32,556 bases of DNA from Catenulispora sp. (GCA_013361685.1 JABFXP010000727.1:1-32556), one strand, 5' to 3'; counted from the first letter of the stretch, positions 1 through 7,873 are shown. Numbers and translations are program-made. Notes: generated from the letters alone by a model not told the origin.

Positions 1-31
1 CGAAGCCGGCGCCGAGGCCGCCCGACCGTGA
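1..31 (+). CDS. possible 3' end of an upstream gene (partial)
   Basis: The frame beginning at base 2 is open from the window edge and ends in TGA at 29-31, giving a tail ending AEAARP. Its stop overlaps a GTG at 28 as GTGA, the junction style also seen between two genes further on (9687-9690). Only about nine codons are visible, so nothing can be said about function and the frame could be chance. Confidence 0.25.
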   Translation, partial: EAGAEAARP

Positions 32-1431
32 CGGCCCACCGCGACCCGCTGATCCCGACCGTCCCACCAGGGAGTCCCATGTCCGGCCTGCCGACCGCCT
101 GGTACAACGTCATCCCCGACCTGCCGTCCCCGCTGCCGCCGGACCTGCCCGGCCCGGGCGGCGGCACGCCGGACGGCCTCGTGCCGCAGATCCCCGTCGG
201 CCTGGTCCGGCAGGAGCTGAGCCGCGCCGCGCAGATCCCGATCCCCGCCGAGATCCTCGAGCACTACCGCCGCTTCCGTCCGACGCCGCTCAAGCGCGCC
301 GCCGGGCTCGAGCAGGCGATCGGCAGCCGCGCCCGCATCTACTACAAGTACGAGGGCGGCAACGTCAGCGGCAGCCACAAGCTCAACACGGCCCTCGCTC
401 AGGCCTACTACTACCGCCAGGCCGGAGCCACCCGCCTGGTCACGGCCACCGGCGCCGGCCAGTGGGGCACCGCCCTGGCGTACGCCTGCCAGGCCTTCGG
501 GCTGGAGTGCACGGCCTACATGGTCCGCAGCAGCCACCAGGCCAAGCCCTACCGCAGAGTCCTGATGGAGATGCTGGGCGCCGAGGTGCTGCCCAGCCCC
601 TCGCCCCGGACCGAGGCCGGGCGCGCCGTGCTGGCCGCGGACGGCGACCACGGCGGCAGCCTGGCGATCGCCATGACCGAGGCCCTGCAGAGCGCGCGCG
701 CCGAGCCGGCCGCGCGGTTCGCGACCGGCAGCGGGGAGTCGTACTCGATCCTGCACCAGACGGTGATCGGCCTGGAGGCCCGCGAACAGCTCGCGGAACT
801 GGGCGAGACGGCCGACGTGGTGATCGCCAGCCTCGGCGCGGGCAGCAACTTCGGCGGCCTGGCCGCGCCGTTCCTGCGGGAAGCCCTCACCGGAACGGCG
901 AAGACCGGTCCGCGCTGCGTCGCGGTGGAACCCGCGGCCTGCCCCAAGCTGACGCGCGGGGTGTACCGCTACGACTTCACCGACTCCTCCGCCTCCGGCC
1001 CGCTGCAGAAGATGTACACGCTGGGCCACGCCTTCGCCCCGGCCACGATCCACGCCGGCGGGCTGCGCTACCACGGCACCGCGAAGATCGTCAGCGTGCT
1101 GCGGGAGCACGGGCTCGTGGAGTCGGTGGCCTACCCGCAGAACCCGGTGCTGGCCAGCGGCGCGCTGTTCGCGCGGGTGGAGGGCGTCGTGCCGGCTCCG
1201 GAGTCGGCGCACGCGGTGCACGCGGCGATCGTCGAGGCCCGGCAGGCCCCGCCGGAGTCCGTCATCGTGTTCTGTCTGAGCGGGCACGGGCTGCTCGATC
1301 TGGCCGCCTATGACGATCACCTGCGCGGGGTACTCCCCGACTACGAGCTGCCCGAGGCCGAGCTCACCCGGTCCCTGGCCTCGATCCCGGCGCTGGATCT
1401 GGAGACGACGGAGGCGATCGGTGTCCGCTGA
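28..1431 (+). CDS. TrpB-like PLP-dependent enzyme, lacks the catalytic Glu of tryptophan synthase beta
   Basis: Fold-type II PLP enzyme of the tryptophan synthase beta 2 (TrpB2) type. Visible marks are WYNVIPDLP near the N-terminus, the PLP lysine in GSHKLNTA (K118), GAGQWGTA (142-149), LHQTVIG (242-248) and the phosphate loop GAGSNFGG (270-277). Family members normally read ETGAGQ, where the Glu activates indole; here the stretch is ATGAGQ with Ala at 140. A beta-elimination or beta-replacement on serine or a similar donor with a nucleophile other than indole is therefore likely (inference). No trpA or other trp gene is nearby. The start is uncertain: GTG at 28 overlaps a possible upstream stop, while ATG at 79 follows AGGGAG closely and gives the more typical 450-residue protein. 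The next gene overlaps the stop by 11 bases, so co-transcription with an exporter is expected. Confidence 0.85.
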   Translation: MTAHRDPLIPTVPPGSPMSGLPTAWYNVIPDLPSPLPPDLPGPGGGTPDGLVPQIPVGLVRQELSRAAQIPIPAEILEHYRRFRPTPLKRAAGLEQAIGSRARIYYKYEGGNVSGSHKLNTALAQAYYYRQAGATRLVTATGAGQWGTALAYACQAFGLECTAYMVRSSHQAKPYRRVLMEMLGAEVLPSPSPRTEAGRAVLAADGDHGGSLAIAMTEALQSARAEPAARFATGSGESYSILHQTVIGLEAREQLAELGETADVVIASLGAGSNFGGLAAPFLREALTGTAKTGPRCVAVEPAACPKLTRGVYRYDFTDSSASGPLQKMYTLGHAFAPATIHAGGLRYHGTAKIVSVLREHGLVESVAYPQNPVLASGALFARVEGVVPAPESAHAVHAAIVEARQAPPESVIVFCLSGHGLLDLAAYDDHLRGVLPDYELPEAELTRSLASIPALDLETTEAIGVR

Positions 1432-2386
1432 AACCCAACAGTCCGCCTCGGAGGCGACCGCCGCCGGCCCGGCCCCTATCGCGCTGCGGGCCCACCTGCA
1501 ACTGCTCGTCACGGTGACGCTGTGGGGCAGCGGCTTCGTGGTCTCCAAACGCGCGGTGGACGACGTCCCGCACAGCGTCGCGGCCCTGGTGCGGTTCGGG
1601 TCGGCGGCGGTGATCCTGCTGGCCGGGCTGCCCCTGTTCCTGCGCAGCCGGGCCCGGCTGCGGCGCGCGGAGATCAGGCCTCTGCTGATCGCCGGGCTGC
1701 TGGGCACCTTCGCCTACAACGCGCTGCTGTTCTTCGGTCTGTCGCGGGCGCCGGCCATCGACGGCACGATCATCATCCCGGTGCTGAGCCCGGTGCTGAC
1801 CACGGCGGCGGCCCTGCTGCTGGGCTGGGAGAAGGCCGACCGGCTGCGCACCGTCGGCCTGGCCGCGGGCGCGGCCGGAGCCGTGCTGTTCCTGTGGGGC
1901 GTCACCGGCCAGCCCGGGTTCGACAGCCGGCGGCTGGCCGGCGAGGTGGCCTACGTGCTGGCCACCGCCGCCTGGTCTGCGTACACGCTGGTCGGCAAGA
2001 AGATCCTGAAGGACGTCGAGCCGTTCAAGGCCACGGCGTACTCGATGGCGTTCGGCGCGGTGTTCCTGGCGGTGCTGGCCGTGCCGGATCTGGGCAAGGT
2101 CGCGTGGAGCGGTCTGCACGGCTCGTTCTACGGGACGATGACGTACCTCGTGCTCGCCCCGACGGTCGTCGCCTACGGCCTCTTCTACGTCGGCGTCCGC
2201 GCCGTGGGGCCGACCACCGCCTCCGTCATGATGTTCATCGTGCCGGTGTCCGGGACCATCCTGTCCCGCGTCCTGCTGCACGAGTCGGTGTCCGCCTGGC
2301 AGGCCGCCGGCTCGGTGGCCATGCTCGGCGGCGCCGTGCTGGCCACCGTCGGCCCCGCACTGCGCGCCGCGCGCAGCCGGCCGTAG
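1421..2386 (+). CDS. EamA/DMT-family transporter (probable metabolite exporter)
   Basis: Integral membrane protein of about 321 residues with two EamA repeats and about ten hydrophobic segments, the usual layout of drug/metabolite transporters that export amino acids and related small molecules. The first helix begins around LLVTVTLWGSGFVVSKRAV, a typical EamA opening, and the second repeat begins around AYVLATAAWSAYTLVGKK. The start is GTG at 1421, preceded by GGAGG at 1410-1414 with a 6-base spacer, and lies inside the 3' end of the TrpB-like gene. Coupled translation with a biosynthetic enzyme suggests it exports the product or protects the producer. Substrate cannot be read from the sequence. 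Confidence 0.85.
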   Translation: MSAETQQSASEATAAGPAPIALRAHLQLLVTVTLWGSGFVVSKRAVDDVPHSVAALVRFGSAAVILLAGLPLFLRSRARLRRAEIRPLLIAGLLGTFAYNALLFFGLSRAPAIDGTIIIPVLSPVLTTAAALLLGWEKADRLRTVGLAAGAAGAVLFLWGVTGQPGFDSRRLAGEVAYVLATAAWSAYTLVGKKILKDVEPFKATAYSMAFGAVFLAVLAVPDLGKVAWSGLHGSFYGTMTYLVLAPTVVAYGLFYVGVRAVGPTTASVMMFIVPVSGTILSRVLLHESVSAWQAAGSVAMLGGAVLATVGPALRAARSRP

Positions 2387-2472
2387 CGGGCCGGGCCGCC
2401 AGAGCGTCCAGAGCACCCGCCAGAGCACTCGCACCAGCCGAGCCGACCCGCCCCCGGAAAGGACCCTCCGGC

Positions 2473-3036
2473 ATGGACCTGATCGAGGCCATCCTCACCC
2501 GCCGCAGCAGCACCCGTCTGCTGGAGCCCGGACCCGACCGCGACGATCTCCTGAAACTGCTGGAGGTCGCCGCCACGGCCCCCGACCACGGCGCGCTGCG
2601 GCCCTGGCGGCTGGTGCTGGTCGAGGGCGAGGCCCGGCACCGGCTCGGGCTGGCGCTGGCGGCCGCGGCCGCGGGCGCCGACTCCGCGAGCGCCGACCGG
2701 GCGCGCACGAAGCCGCTGCGCGCGCCGCTGCTGATCTCGGTGATCTTCTGCCCGCGGCAGCATCCCAAGGTGCCGGAGTGGGAGCAGCTGGCCACGGCCG
2801 TGACGCTGGTGCAGTATCTGCACCTGCTGCTCCACGACCGCGGCTGGGGGGCGATCTGGCGGACCGGCGACGGGGTCGACGCCGCACAGGTCCAGGCCTG
2901 TCTCGATCTCCAGGACGACGAACGCCTGCTGGGGTGGCTGTATGTCGGCACCCCCGACCCGCAGGCGCGCTTCGCACCGCGTCCGGAGTTCGATGTTCGG
3001 ACGCGACTGTCGGTGCTGGACGGTTCTGAGTCCTGA
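2473..3036 (+). CDS. YdjA-like nitroreductase-family flavoprotein
   Basis: Protein of 187 residues, the normal size for the small YdjA branch of FMN nitroreductases. The N-terminal RRSSTR (FMN phosphate contact) and the stretch APDHGALRPWR (about residues 37-47) match the YdjA pattern, as does the GWGAIWRTG region near residues 128-136. Such proteins are homodimers that use NAD(P)H and FMN to reduce nitro, enone or related groups; some act as tailoring dehydrogenases in biosynthetic clusters. The ATG start follows a GGAAAGGA-type ribosome site. It lies 86 bp behind the EamA gene on the same strand and is the last plus-strand gene before a convergent MerR gene, so it probably belongs to the TrpB-like/EamA transcript. 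Confidence 0.85.
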   Translation: MDLIEAILTRRSSTRLLEPGPDRDDLLKLLEVAATAPDHGALRPWRLVLVEGEARHRLGLALAAAAAGADSASADRARTKPLRAPLLISVIFCPRQHPKVPEWEQLATAVTLVQYLHLLLHDRGWGAIWRTGDGVDAAQVQACLDLQDDERLLGWLYVGTPDPQARFAPRPEFDVRTRLSVLDGSES

Positions 3037-3084
3037 GGTTGTGAGTCAGTCCTTAGCGGTCCACTCCGGAAGTCCTTCGGGGGT

Positions 3085-3114
3085 TGATCAGGCCGCGAGT
3101 GCGGCCGAGGATCA
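3085..3114. terminator. hairpin between convergent genes, possible bidirectional terminator
   Basis: GGCCGC and GCGGCC (3091-3096 and 3101-3106) pair around a GAGT loop, flanked by TGATC and GATCA that can extend the stem after a small asymmetric bulge. It lies in the 150-bp gap where the nitroreductase and MerR genes converge, which suits a terminator for both. No U-tract is present, as is common in high-GC actinomycetes. Confidence 0.45.
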
Positions 3115-3186
3115 TTCCTGGTGATCGGCGGTGTGCCGGTCGAGCGCGGGCGACAGCGTCTCGATCAGGGGGCACGTGGATGCCGG

Positions 3187-4167
3187 TCAGTGTTGTCCGA
3201 CGGGTTGGGAGCCGGCTCCTGCGTCGATGGCGTCGGCCAGCCAGGCGTACAGCGCGGCCCGCGGGGACGGTGGCTGCTCGCCGTGCATGATGGCCAGCAG
3301 CCGGCGGTAGTGCTCCAGCCGCTCGTCGATGCCGGCGTCCAGGTGGGCCCTGAGGCGGTCGCGGACGGTCGTCCGACGCTCGGGGCCGGGATCGCCGAGC
3401 AGGCGATCGACGACCTCGGCTGCTCGGGGTGAGTCCGGCTGGACGCCCTGACGCATCGCCGCGCCGACGGTGCGGTCGAGGTTCTGGGCGAACAGACGGT
3501 GCCGGTCAGGCTCCGAGGTCTGCCTGGTGCCGCCGGTCATCGCCGGACCGCTGGTGCTCTGCGCCATGGCCCGGCGCGCCACCTGCTCGAATTCCGGATC
3601 CTGCACCATCTCGGACAGTTCCAGCCAGGCGTCAAGCTGTTCCTGCGTCGGGGCGTCCGGCAGCCGGTGGCCGCCGCCGCGCAACCGGTCCCACAACTGG
3701 GGCCCGGCCTCCAGACCCTCGCAGACGCGGGCTGCGAAGCCGTCGATGATCTGCTGGCGCTCCTGCGCCGACAACCGTGCCATCCGGTTCAGACGATCCA
3801 TGTGCCCTGGCTCCTCTCGATCTCCTGTGGCGATGGCGGACAGCACGGCACGACGCAGCCGCAGCGTGGTGATCTGGGTGTCGAGTGCCGCGACATGGAT
3901 CGCAGCCACCTCGGCCACGGTGCTCTCGCCGTTCAGTACGCGCCGGACCTCGGCATGGCTGAGATCCAGCTCGCGCAGAGTGGCCACCAACTCCAGCCGG
4001 GCCAGCCCGGCCGGGTCGTAAAGCCGGTGCCCGCCCGCGCTGCGCGTGGCCTCGGGAACCACCCCGGTCTCCGACCAGTACCGGATGGTCCGCACAGGCA
4101 GTCCGGTCCGGCGGGCGAGGTCACCGATGGTCAGCAGCGGGGCAGCTGCTCGCGTACCGTCGTCCAT
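3187..4167 (-). CDS. MerR-family transcriptional regulator with long C-terminal effector region
   Basis: 326 residues. The N-terminal winged helix (about 12-80) contains the MerR signature LTIGDLARRTGLPVRTIRYW and then GGHRLYD. A coiled-coil dimer helix follows (about 90-115). The remaining 200 residues are helical, with no metal-binding Cys cluster, so it is more likely a sensor of a small organic ligand than of a metal. MerR proteins bend and untwist promoters with an over-long 19-bp spacer, and exactly such a promoter lies just upstream of this gene (4175-4205), implying autoregulation. The gene sits between the two arms of the biosynthetic locus: downstream of the ATP-grasp gene on the same strand and convergent with the nitroreductase. 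It may respond to the pathway product, but that link is inference. Confidence 0.88.
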   Translation of the reverse strand: MDDGTRAAAPLLTIGDLARRTGLPVRTIRYWSETGVVPEATRSAGGHRLYDPAGLARLELVATLRELDLSHAEVRRVLNGESTVAEVAAIHVAALDTQITTLRLRRAVLSAIATGDREEPGHMDRLNRMARLSAQERQQIIDGFAARVCEGLEAGPQLWDRLRGGGHRLPDAPTQEQLDAWLELSEMVQDPEFEQVARRAMAQSTSGPAMTGGTRQTSEPDRHRLFAQNLDRTVGAAMRQGVQPDSPRAAEVVDRLLGDPGPERRTTVRDRLRAHLDAGIDERLEHYRRLLAIMHGEQPPSPRAALYAWLADAIDAGAGSQPVGQH

Positions 4168-4174
4168 GGCTCAG

Positions 4175-4205
4175 AGTCTGCGACCTCCAGCTGCTGGAGG
4201 TGCAA
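4175..4205 (-). promoter_or_regulatory. MerR-type promoter with 19-bp palindromic operator; leaderless transcript predicted
   Basis: On the minus strand, TTGCAC (4205-4200) and CAGACT (4180-4175) are separated by exactly 19 bases, the spacing of MerR-controlled promoters. Across the spacer lies a perfect inverted repeat, ACCTCCAGC and GCTGGAGGT, around a single central base (4183-4201). The -10 element ends seven bases before the ATG of the MerR gene, so the expected transcription start coincides with or adjoins the start codon and the mRNA would be leaderless. Confidence 0.75.
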
Positions 4206-4328
4206 GACGTTCACCGCCTGAACCTCGGACTCGACCGGGTGGAGTCTGCGAAGCGCGCTCGGATCAGAACCACCCACGACGCTCGCGCGGGAGCCGGCCC
4301 TCGAAGGATTTCCGGCCCCGACACTTAT

Positions 4329-5600
4329 TCAGCCGCAGGTCACGGGGACGTACTGCTGCAGGCTCTCGAAGTCGCGGCGCAGCACCGCGGCGTCGGAGTT
4401 GGTCAGCGTCAGGATGCCGGCGTTGTCGATCAGGGAGCGGGAATCGACGACGTCGCCGACCGCGACCCGCCAGGCGATCGAGTACTCGCTGCTGATCTTC
4501 GGCTCGTTGAGCGCCACCACCGTGCCGTGGCCGACCGGCAGCAGCGCGGAGACCACGTCGTTGCGGATCCGGAAGCCGGGCCGTTCGGCGGCGCCGAGGG
4601 CGAGCCGCAGGTTCTCGTCGATGAGGTTGATCCCGGAGTTGCGCTCGTGGAACGGCACGCCGAGGCCGCCGGGCACCCGGGCCGCGATCTCCACGAACTT
4701 CAGCACCGGGACGCCGTCGGGGTCCCGGCGGACGAACAGCTCGTGGTGGACGGACCCGTCGCGGAAGCCCAGCGCGGTGACCACGGCCTGGTTGAAGTCG
4801 AACAGCCGCTGGTAGTCGCCGGGGTCGGTGACGGGGTAGACCGACAACGGCTTGCCCTGGACGAAGTCGAAGTTCGAGCAGCCCAGCTCCAGGATGCCGG
4901 AGAAGATCACCTCGCCGTCGCGGACGAACGAGTCGCACTGGTGCATGGTCCCTTCGAGGAACTCGTCGACCTCGTAGTCGAAGGCGCGCTCGTCGGTCTG
5001 GATCCGCTCGGCGGCGGCGCGCAGGTCCTGCGGACCGGTGATGATCGCGACGTTCAGGCTGCCGGCGCCGCAGGTCGGCTTCACGACCAGCTTGCGGGTG
5101 CCCAGCTGTGCGACCAGTTCGGCGTAGTAGGCCTGGGCGTCGGCCGCGGCGCGCTCGACCGCGAGCGGCCGGTACTTCGGGAGCGCGTCCGGGAACTTGT
5201 CGGCCAGCGCCTCCTTCATCAGGATCTTGTCCCGGAACCGCGAGACCAGGTCCGGTCCGTCCCCCGGGATCCCGGTGGCGGCGCGCGCCTGCGCGGTCGG
5301 CAGGACGTTGTCCTCGTGCTGGCAGAACAGCCGGACCGCGTGCGGGTCGCCGCCGGCCGCGGCGATCTCCCGGCGGGCGAGGGCGGCGAGGTCCTCGGCG
5401 TCGAAGGAGGGCTGCAGGTTGCGTTCGGTGCGGCCCTTGAGCCGGTGGACCTCGGCGATGTACGGGGCGACGTGCGGGTTCAGCACCTCCTCCGGCTCCA
5501 GCACGATGCTCAGGCGAACCCGGCTCGCGATGTCGGCGAGCGTCTGCCGCCCCGCGAAGTGCAGATAGTTCTGGGTCACCAGGACGAGGGACTGGATCAT
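4329..5600 (-). CDS. ATP-grasp carboxylate-amine ligase
   Basis: 423-residue ATP-grasp enzyme of the type that joins amino acids or amino acids and amines through an acyl-phosphate. Visible elements are the ATP-binding lysine in LVVKPTCGAGS (K174), the glycine-rich loop after it, the EFLEG adenine-loop motif (213-217) and the metal-binding acidic residues in HHELFV (E287) and FVEIAARVPGG (E304). The N-terminal about 115 residues form the pre-ATP-grasp domain, with HEDNVL near residue 95. The ATG overlaps the stop of the oxygenase gene as ATGA, so translation is coupled. As the last gene of the operon it probably carries out the ligation step, giving a dipeptide or amide. Family members such as BacD and BesA make dipeptides; the substrate here is unknown. 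Confidence 0.85.
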   Translation of the reverse strand: MIQSLVLVTQNYLHFAGRQTLADIASRVRLSIVLEPEEVLNPHVAPYIAEVHRLKGRTERNLQPSFDAEDLAALARREIAAAGGDPHAVRLFCQHEDNVLPTAQARAATGIPGDGPDLVSRFRDKILMKEALADKFPDALPKYRPLAVERAAADAQAYYAELVAQLGTRKLVVKPTCGAGSLNVAIITGPQDLRAAAERIQTDERAFDYEVDEFLEGTMHQCDSFVRDGEVIFSGILELGCSNFDFVQGKPLSVYPVTDPGDYQRLFDFNQAVVTALGFRDGSVHHELFVRRDPDGVPVLKFVEIAARVPGGLGVPFHERNSGINLIDENLRLALGAAERPGFRIRNDVVSALLPVGHGTVVALNEPKISSEYSIAWRVAVGDVVDSRSLIDNAGILTLTNSDAAVLRRDFESLQQYVPVTCG

Positions 5601-6583
5601 GGTGTGGCCTCCTCGGTGTAGTGGACGTTGATCCGGTGGAGCAGCCGGCACTGGTCGAGCTCGCTGGTCGCCCGGACGCCGGTCCCCCGGTGCAGGGTGC
5701 TCATGTTGTCCCAGACGACGAGGTCGCCGGGCCGGTAGCGGTGGGTGTGGCCGGCGAGGTGGGACAGCAGGAAGGACTCCAGCCGGTCCAGGGCCTCGGC
5801 CGAGCTCCGCTCGTCGGCCTCGCCCAGGGCGCGCGGAGTGCCGGAGGTGGCGAACAGGCTGGGGACGCCGGTCACCGGATGCCGCTCGACCAGGCGGTGG
5901 CGGACGGAGGTGAGGGTGTCGGCCTGCTCGCGGGTCAGGTGCTGGTCGACGGCGCCCGGGTCGCGATCGCTGTGCCGGTTGCCGAACCGGTGGGCGACCG
6001 GCAGGTCCAGCGCGTCCTGCGGGTCCGCGCAGCCGAGCGCGGCGAGCAGGTCCGGCTCCCGGGCCGCCAGCTGCCAGCCGTGGCGCAGGTCGAGGAACTC
6101 GGTGCCGCCGGACTGCTCGGCGGCGCGGAGTGCGTACAGGGACGTGGCGATGCCGGTGTGCGGCAGGTACGACATGTCGCTGTGCCAGTAGGTGCCGCCG
6201 TCGAGCACGCCGGAGGGGGTGCCGTCGGGATGCACGTAGTCGGAGATCTTCAAGATGGCGGGGTGTCCGGGGACCGTGAGGTCTTGCAGCACGTGCGGTA
6301 TCGGCGTCCCGATGCGCCGCATGAACGCCTCGTAGCGTGCCGGGTCTTCGAGGTGCTGGTCGCGGAAGACGAGGACCCGGTGCTCGAACAGCCACGCGCG
6401 GACCGTGTCGAGGGCGGCGGGGCCGGCGGCGGCGCAGTCGAAGCCGGTGATCTCCAGGCCGAAGCCGTTCGGGCCGATCGGGGCGGTCCGGACCGTCTCG
6501 AAGCCCTCTTGGTTCTCAGGGCTCTCAGGGTTCTCGGTGTACTCAAAACTCTGCGACGTCAGCGGGGTCTGCGCGGTGGGCAT
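5597..6583 (-). CDS. TauD/TfdA-type Fe(II)/2-oxoglutarate-dependent oxygenase
   Basis: 328 residues in a double-stranded beta-helix fold. The iron triad is visible as H134-x-D136 in TYWHSDMSY and H298 in NMSTLHRG; R313, fifteen residues on, is placed to bind the 2-oxoglutarate carboxylate as in TauD. Enzymes of this class hydroxylate, desaturate or epoxidise unactivated carbons, often on free or tethered amino acids. The first 30 residues (rich in E, N, P) are extra to the family and encoded by short imperfect repeats near 6510-6540. The ATG is preceded by GAGGAG, 11 bp after the aminotransferase stop. Its role as a tailoring oxygenase in the operon is inferred from position. Confidence 0.88.
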   Translation of the reverse strand: MPTAQTPLTSQSFEYTENPESPENQEGFETVRTAPIGPNGFGLEITGFDCAAAGPAALDTVRAWLFEHRVLVFRDQHLEDPARYEAFMRRIGTPIPHVLQDLTVPGHPAILKISDYVHPDGTPSGVLDGGTYWHSDMSYLPHTGIATSLYALRAAEQSGGTEFLDLRHGWQLAAREPDLLAALGCADPQDALDLPVAHRFGNRHSDRDPGAVDQHLTREQADTLTSVRHRLVERHPVTGVPSLFATSGTPRALGEADERSSAEALDRLESFLLSHLAGHTHRYRPGDLVVWDNMSTLHRGTGVRATSELDQCRLLHRINVHYTEEATP

Positions 6584-6594
6584 CGGCGTGCTCC

Positions 6595-7773
6595 TCAGGC
6601 GTGGCGGCGAGGCCGGGCGGCCAGGCGGCGGGTGGCTTCGGCGACCGCGTCGGCCCGCACGGCGAACGAGAATCGCAGCCAGGCGGACCGGGACGGACTG
6701 CCCGGTTCGAAGAAGGTGTCCAGCGGGAGCGGCACGACGCCGACGGCGTGGGCCAGGGCATGTGCGGCGGCGGTGGTGTCGGGACGGCCGTCGGTCTCGG
6801 CGGCGTCGCGTGCCATGGCGAAGTGGCCGCCGTCCGGGACGACGACCTCGAATCCCGCCGCGGCCAGAGCGGGCACCAGCACATCGCGTTTGTCGCGGTA
6901 GGCCGCGGTGGTCTCGGCGAGCTCCGCGGGCGTGGTCCCGGTCAGCAGGGTGATCGCGGCACGCTGGGCGAATTCCGGCGCGCAGTTGGACATGTGCATG
7001 TGGACGGCCTCAGCGGCGGCGGCCACGTCCGGCGAGGCGAGCAGCCAGCCCAGACGCAGGCCGGTCGCGGCCAGGGATTTGGACAGCGAGCCGGCGATCA
7101 TCGTGGTGCCGTCCGCGAGCAGGTCGCGGTAGGGAGGTTCGGCGGCGCCGTAGCGGAAGTCCCGGTAGACGTCGTCGATCAGCACAGTGCTGCCGGTGCT
7201 CGCGACCAGCTCGCGGATCCGCTGCCACTGCCCGGCTTCCAGCGTCAGCCCGGACGGATTGTGCGGCGAGTTCAGCACCAGGACGGTGCGGGACCGGGAT
7301 CCGCGTTCGGTCAGGGCTCGGCGGAGGCGGTCCAGGTCGAGCAGCGGCCGGCCGGATGCGAAGTCGACCGGCACGCAGCCGTGTTCGAGCCCTGCCAAAC
7401 GGGCCAGCCCCGGATAGTAGGAGTAGTACGGCTCCAGCCACAGCGCGCGCTCACAACCCCGACTGCGCAAGACGTGCAGCGCGATGAGGAGTGATTCGGT
7501 GCACCCGGAGGTGATGACGGGGTCGGCGTCGATGATCCCGAGGTGCGCCGCGACGGCGGAGCGCAGTTCGGGGATCCCGCGGGCCTGCGTGTACTGGAAA
7601 TGGGATCCGGGCAGCGCCGCGGCGATCGCCGCCCGCCACCGGTCGTCGTAGCGCGGCTCCGGCACGCCCTGGGCCAGGTTGATCGCGCCGAGTTCGGCGG
7701 CCAGCGCGGACATGCGCTGATAGACCTGGATCGGGTCCTCGGCGCGGACGGTCCCGTTGTCCGTTGCCGTGAT
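6595..7773 (-). CDS. class I/II PLP-dependent aminotransferase, probable non-AUG (ATC) start
   Basis: Fold-type I aminotransferase of about 392 residues. Numbering from the proposed start: NSPHNPSG (168-175), the cofactor aspartate in LIDDVYRDF (D200), the Schiff-base lysine in GSLSKSLAATGLRLGW (K232) and the carboxylate-binding arginine in WLRFSF (R367). The N-terminal RMSALAAELGAINLAQGVPEP is close to the kynurenine/methionine aminotransferase branch, so an amino acid/2-oxo acid exchange is expected. The start is odd. A strong ribosome site GGGAAGGAG (7789-7781) lies seven bases before ATC (7773-7771), whereas the upstream in-frame GTG at 7812 lies inside a strong hairpin. The first ATG (codon 21) falls inside a conserved helix and is too late. 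The gene belongs to the minus-strand operon, after the diiron protein. Confidence 0.82.
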   Translation of the reverse strand: MTATDNGTVRAEDPIQVYQRMSALAAELGAINLAQGVPEPRYDDRWRAAIAAALPGSHFQYTQARGIPELRSAVAAHLGIIDADPVITSGCTESLLIALHVLRSRGCERALWLEPYYSYYPGLARLAGLEHGCVPVDFASGRPLLDLDRLRRALTERGSRSRTVLVLNSPHNPSGLTLEAGQWQRIRELVASTGSTVLIDDVYRDFRYGAAEPPYRDLLADGTTMIAGSLSKSLAATGLRLGWLLASPDVAAAAEAVHMHMSNCAPEFAQRAAITLLTGTTPAELAETTAAYRDKRDVLVPALAAAGFEVVVPDGGHFAMARDAAETDGRPDTTAAAHALAHAVGVVPLPLDTFFEPGSPSRSAWLRFSFAVRADAVAEATRRLAARPRRHA

Positions 7774-7780
7774 GGCGGCT

Positions 7781-7789
7781 CTCCTTCCC
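7781..7789 (-). promoter_or_regulatory. strong ribosome binding site placed before an ATC codon
   Basis: The minus strand reads GGGAAGGAG, close to the full anti-16S complement, then AGCCGCC, then ATC ACG. The spacing of seven is ideal, but the codon in the start position is ATC rather than ATG or GTG. This decides the start proposed for the aminotransferase. Confidence 0.55.
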
Positions 7790-7797
7790 ACCGCCGC

Positions 7798-7837
7798 CGG
7801 TCGCGCCGGCACCGGCTGCCCGGTGCCGGCGCGACCG
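7798..7837. other. perfect 18-bp hairpin with 4-base loop in an intercistronic gap
   Basis: Bases 7798-7815 are the exact reverse complement of 7820-7837, leaving a CTGC loop. The stem is nearly all G/C. It fills the centre of the 100-bp gap between the diiron protein and aminotransferase genes, the only wide gap within the operon. It could be a partial terminator, an mRNA-stability element that sets different expression for the two operon halves, or the binding site of a dimeric protein. Confidence 0.7.
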
Positions 7838-7873
7838 TCTCGGCGTGCCTGACGTGGTCGGCCCTGGTACGGC

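Noticed and set aside
4293-4316. GCCGG/CCGGC inverted repeat after the ATP-grasp stop as a terminator
   Set aside because: The stem is only five pairs with a 14-base loop, which is common by chance at this GC content.
4200-5621. A 473-codon plus-strand frame opposite the ATP-grasp gene
   Set aside because: Composition is typical of a shadow frame, and the minus strand has clear ATP-grasp motifs and an ATGA junction.
5601-6395. Upstream extension of the ATP-grasp reading frame
   Set aside because: It overlaps the oxygenase gene out of frame and gives an Arg/Pro-rich peptide; the ATG at 5600 overlaps the oxygenase stop and starts the recognisable domain.
7774-7812. GTG at 7812 as start of the aminotransferase
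   Set aside because: It lies within the perfect hairpin and has no ribosome site, whereas a strong ribosome site lies downstream of it.
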